This document shows, in pieces, positions 5,593 to 5,990 of a stretch of 5,990 nucleotides of DNA. The stretch spans positions 1-5,990 of the forward strand of contig JAIWOE010000216.1 of NCBI GenBank assembly GCA_020217165.1. Reading direction: 5' to 3'. Source of the stretch: Desulfovibrio sp. (GTDB lineage Bacteria; Desulfobacterota; Desulfovibrionia; Desulfovibrionales; Desulfovibrionaceae). Below the pieces are notes generated by a model. The model was given only the letters and a program-made list of their open reading frames with translations, made no database searches and was not told where the DNA came from. A program made the position numbers and the translations under genes. How positions within the stretch are numbered: the first letter of the stretch is position 1; each line of letters begins with the position of its first letter.

Positions 5593-5761
5593 TTGTGACG
5601 GCAATGCGTTCTGGTCGCACTGCAGTTAATTTTCATTAGCGAAGCCTGAATCTCTTGCCAAAAGCAATGCGTAGTGTTAAAGAATGGACAGGAAAGAAGT
5701 GTCATTGCCTGCTTGTGTCGGTTTGACAATGCATGCCGTTGGTGCGTCTTGTGACGCAATG
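5593..5761 (+). repeat. Direct repeat TTGTGACG(G)CAATG
   Basis: TTGTGACGGCAATG at 5593-5606 and TTGTGACGCAATG at 5749-5761 differ by one inserted G and lie 156 bases apart. Both are in the non-coding stretch before the gene at 5813, so they may be paired binding sites for one regulator. Confidence 0.4.
5723..5752 (+). promoter_or_regulatory. Weak candidate promoter for the gene at 5813
   Basis: A perfect -35 TTGACA (5723-5728) is followed after 18 bases by TCTTGT (5747-5752), a poor -10. The second TTGTGACG repeat overlaps this -10. If used, the leader would be about 55 bases and would include the small hairpin GTGAG-ATGC-CTCAC (5763-5776). Confidence 0.25.
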
Positions 5762-5762
5762 G

Positions 5763-5776
5763 GTGAGATGCCTCAC
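5763..5776 (+). repeat. Small inverted repeat in the leader of the gene at 5813
   Basis: GTGAG (5763-5767) and CTCAC (5772-5776) form a perfect five-base stem with a four-base loop, 25 bases before the ribosome-binding site at 5802-5807. It is too short to be sure it has a role; it could be an operator or a leader hairpin. Confidence 0.3.
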
Positions 5777-5812
5777 GCACAGCAATGGCTTGACTGTTTC
5801 TGGAGGGTGATC

Positions 5813-5990
5813 ATGCGCCGGATGCTGCTCCTTGTGTTCGTCATTCTGCTTTCCATGCCCGTGCCGGCAAGTACGCAAAGTCAGGAAATGTATCTGAAAG
5901 GGTACATTTATACCCTCAATGGCGAACGGCAACAGGTCACCAAGTTCCTCAATGTGGGATTTACGGAGTATCACTTCGTTCACGATGGCA
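5813..5990 (+). CDS. Secreted protein of unknown function, 5' part only
   Basis: The frame starts at ATG 5813, preceded by GGAGGG with a five-base spacer, and is open to the right edge (59 codons seen). Residues 1-19 or 1-20 form a clear signal peptide: two Arg, a hydrophobic core LLLVFVILL, then MPVPAS. The mature start would be STQSQEMYLKG, followed by GYIYTLNGERQQVTKFLNVGFTEYHF, which suggests short beta strands. There is no lipobox cysteine, so a soluble periplasmic or exported protein is likely. I do not recognise the family. Its base composition is more AT-rich than feoB. It lies on the same strand as feo but is separated by a hairpin and over 400 bases, so it is probably transcribed independently. 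Confidence 0.75.
   Translation, partial: MRRMLLLVFVILLSMPVPASTQSQEMYLKGYIYTLNGERQQVTKFLNVGFTEYHFVHDG

Larger units (their letters stand above)
5448..5812. other. Non-coding region between feo and the next gene
   Basis: No reading frame on either strand here has a credible start, ribosome-binding site or protein-like composition. GC content falls noticeably compared with the feo genes, mainly after about 5540. The region carries repeated GCAATG words (5520, 5601, 5664, 5756 and 5782, plus the inverted form at 5703), a CATTG-N6-CAATG palindrome (5591-5606) and GTTAAT-N4-ATTAGC (5625-5640). It presumably holds the promoter and control sites of the gene at 5813; a small RNA is possible but I see no definite one. 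Confidence 0.5.

Noticed and set aside
5702..5983. Minus-strand frame of 93 codons at the right end
   Set aside because: It opposes the signal-peptide gene at 5813, which has a good ribosome-binding site; the His-rich stretch is antisense to the signal peptide and leader.

Overview
The window is GC-rich, with coding sequence biased to G or C at third codon positions. It reads as a chromosomal metal-transport region of a Desulfovibrio-like sulfate reducer (Desulfobacterota). That placement rests on the tandem feoA-feoA-feoB arrangement, the NikK/NikL accessory proteins paired with a CbiM/NikM permease, and the codon bias. No 16S or other marker is present, so it is an inference. I see no mobile element, CRISPR array, tRNA or rRNA.

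Layout. Positions 1-253 hold a reading frame open to the left edge. It contains a GELLQG motif like the N-terminus of GHMP-family small-molecule kinases but stops after about 83 codons, so it is a fragment or remnant of uncertain identity. A hairpin at 245-272 faces it and probably terminates the minus-strand operon. That operon runs leftward from about 2440: nikM/cbiM (2406-1777), nikL (1777-1166, one-base overlap with nikM) and nikK (1083-298, with its own likely promoter). Together these are the substrate-capture part of an ECF-type nickel/cobalt importer. The energising subunits (the NikQ/CbiQ membrane protein and the NikO/CbiO ATPase) are absent from the window.

A compact divergent control region (2407-2591) separates this operon from a rightward ferrous-iron operon: a Cys-rich feoA (2592-2921), a second canonical feoA (3033-3272) and feoB (3278-5377, GTG start, ribosome-binding site inside the end of feoA). 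This region holds a good sigma-70 promoter for nikM with an adjacent inverted repeat. For feo it holds a likely promoter with a Fur-box-like sequence over its -35, and the predicted transcription start falls on the feoA ATG, so the message may be leaderless.

After feoB comes a GC-rich hairpin (5415-5447), then about 365 bases of lower-GC non-coding DNA with several short repeats. A new secreted-protein gene of unknown function begins at 5813 and runs off the right edge.

How it fits together: the two divergent operons bring in Ni(II)/Co(II) and Fe(II), metals a sulfate reducer needs for [NiFe]-hydrogenase, cobalamin and its many Fe-S and haem proteins. The most unusual points are that all three Ni/Co components are predicted to carry a histidine at or next to the mature N-terminus, that the first FeoA carries a cysteine cluster, and that the feo message may be leaderless. 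I found no convincing wholly new system.
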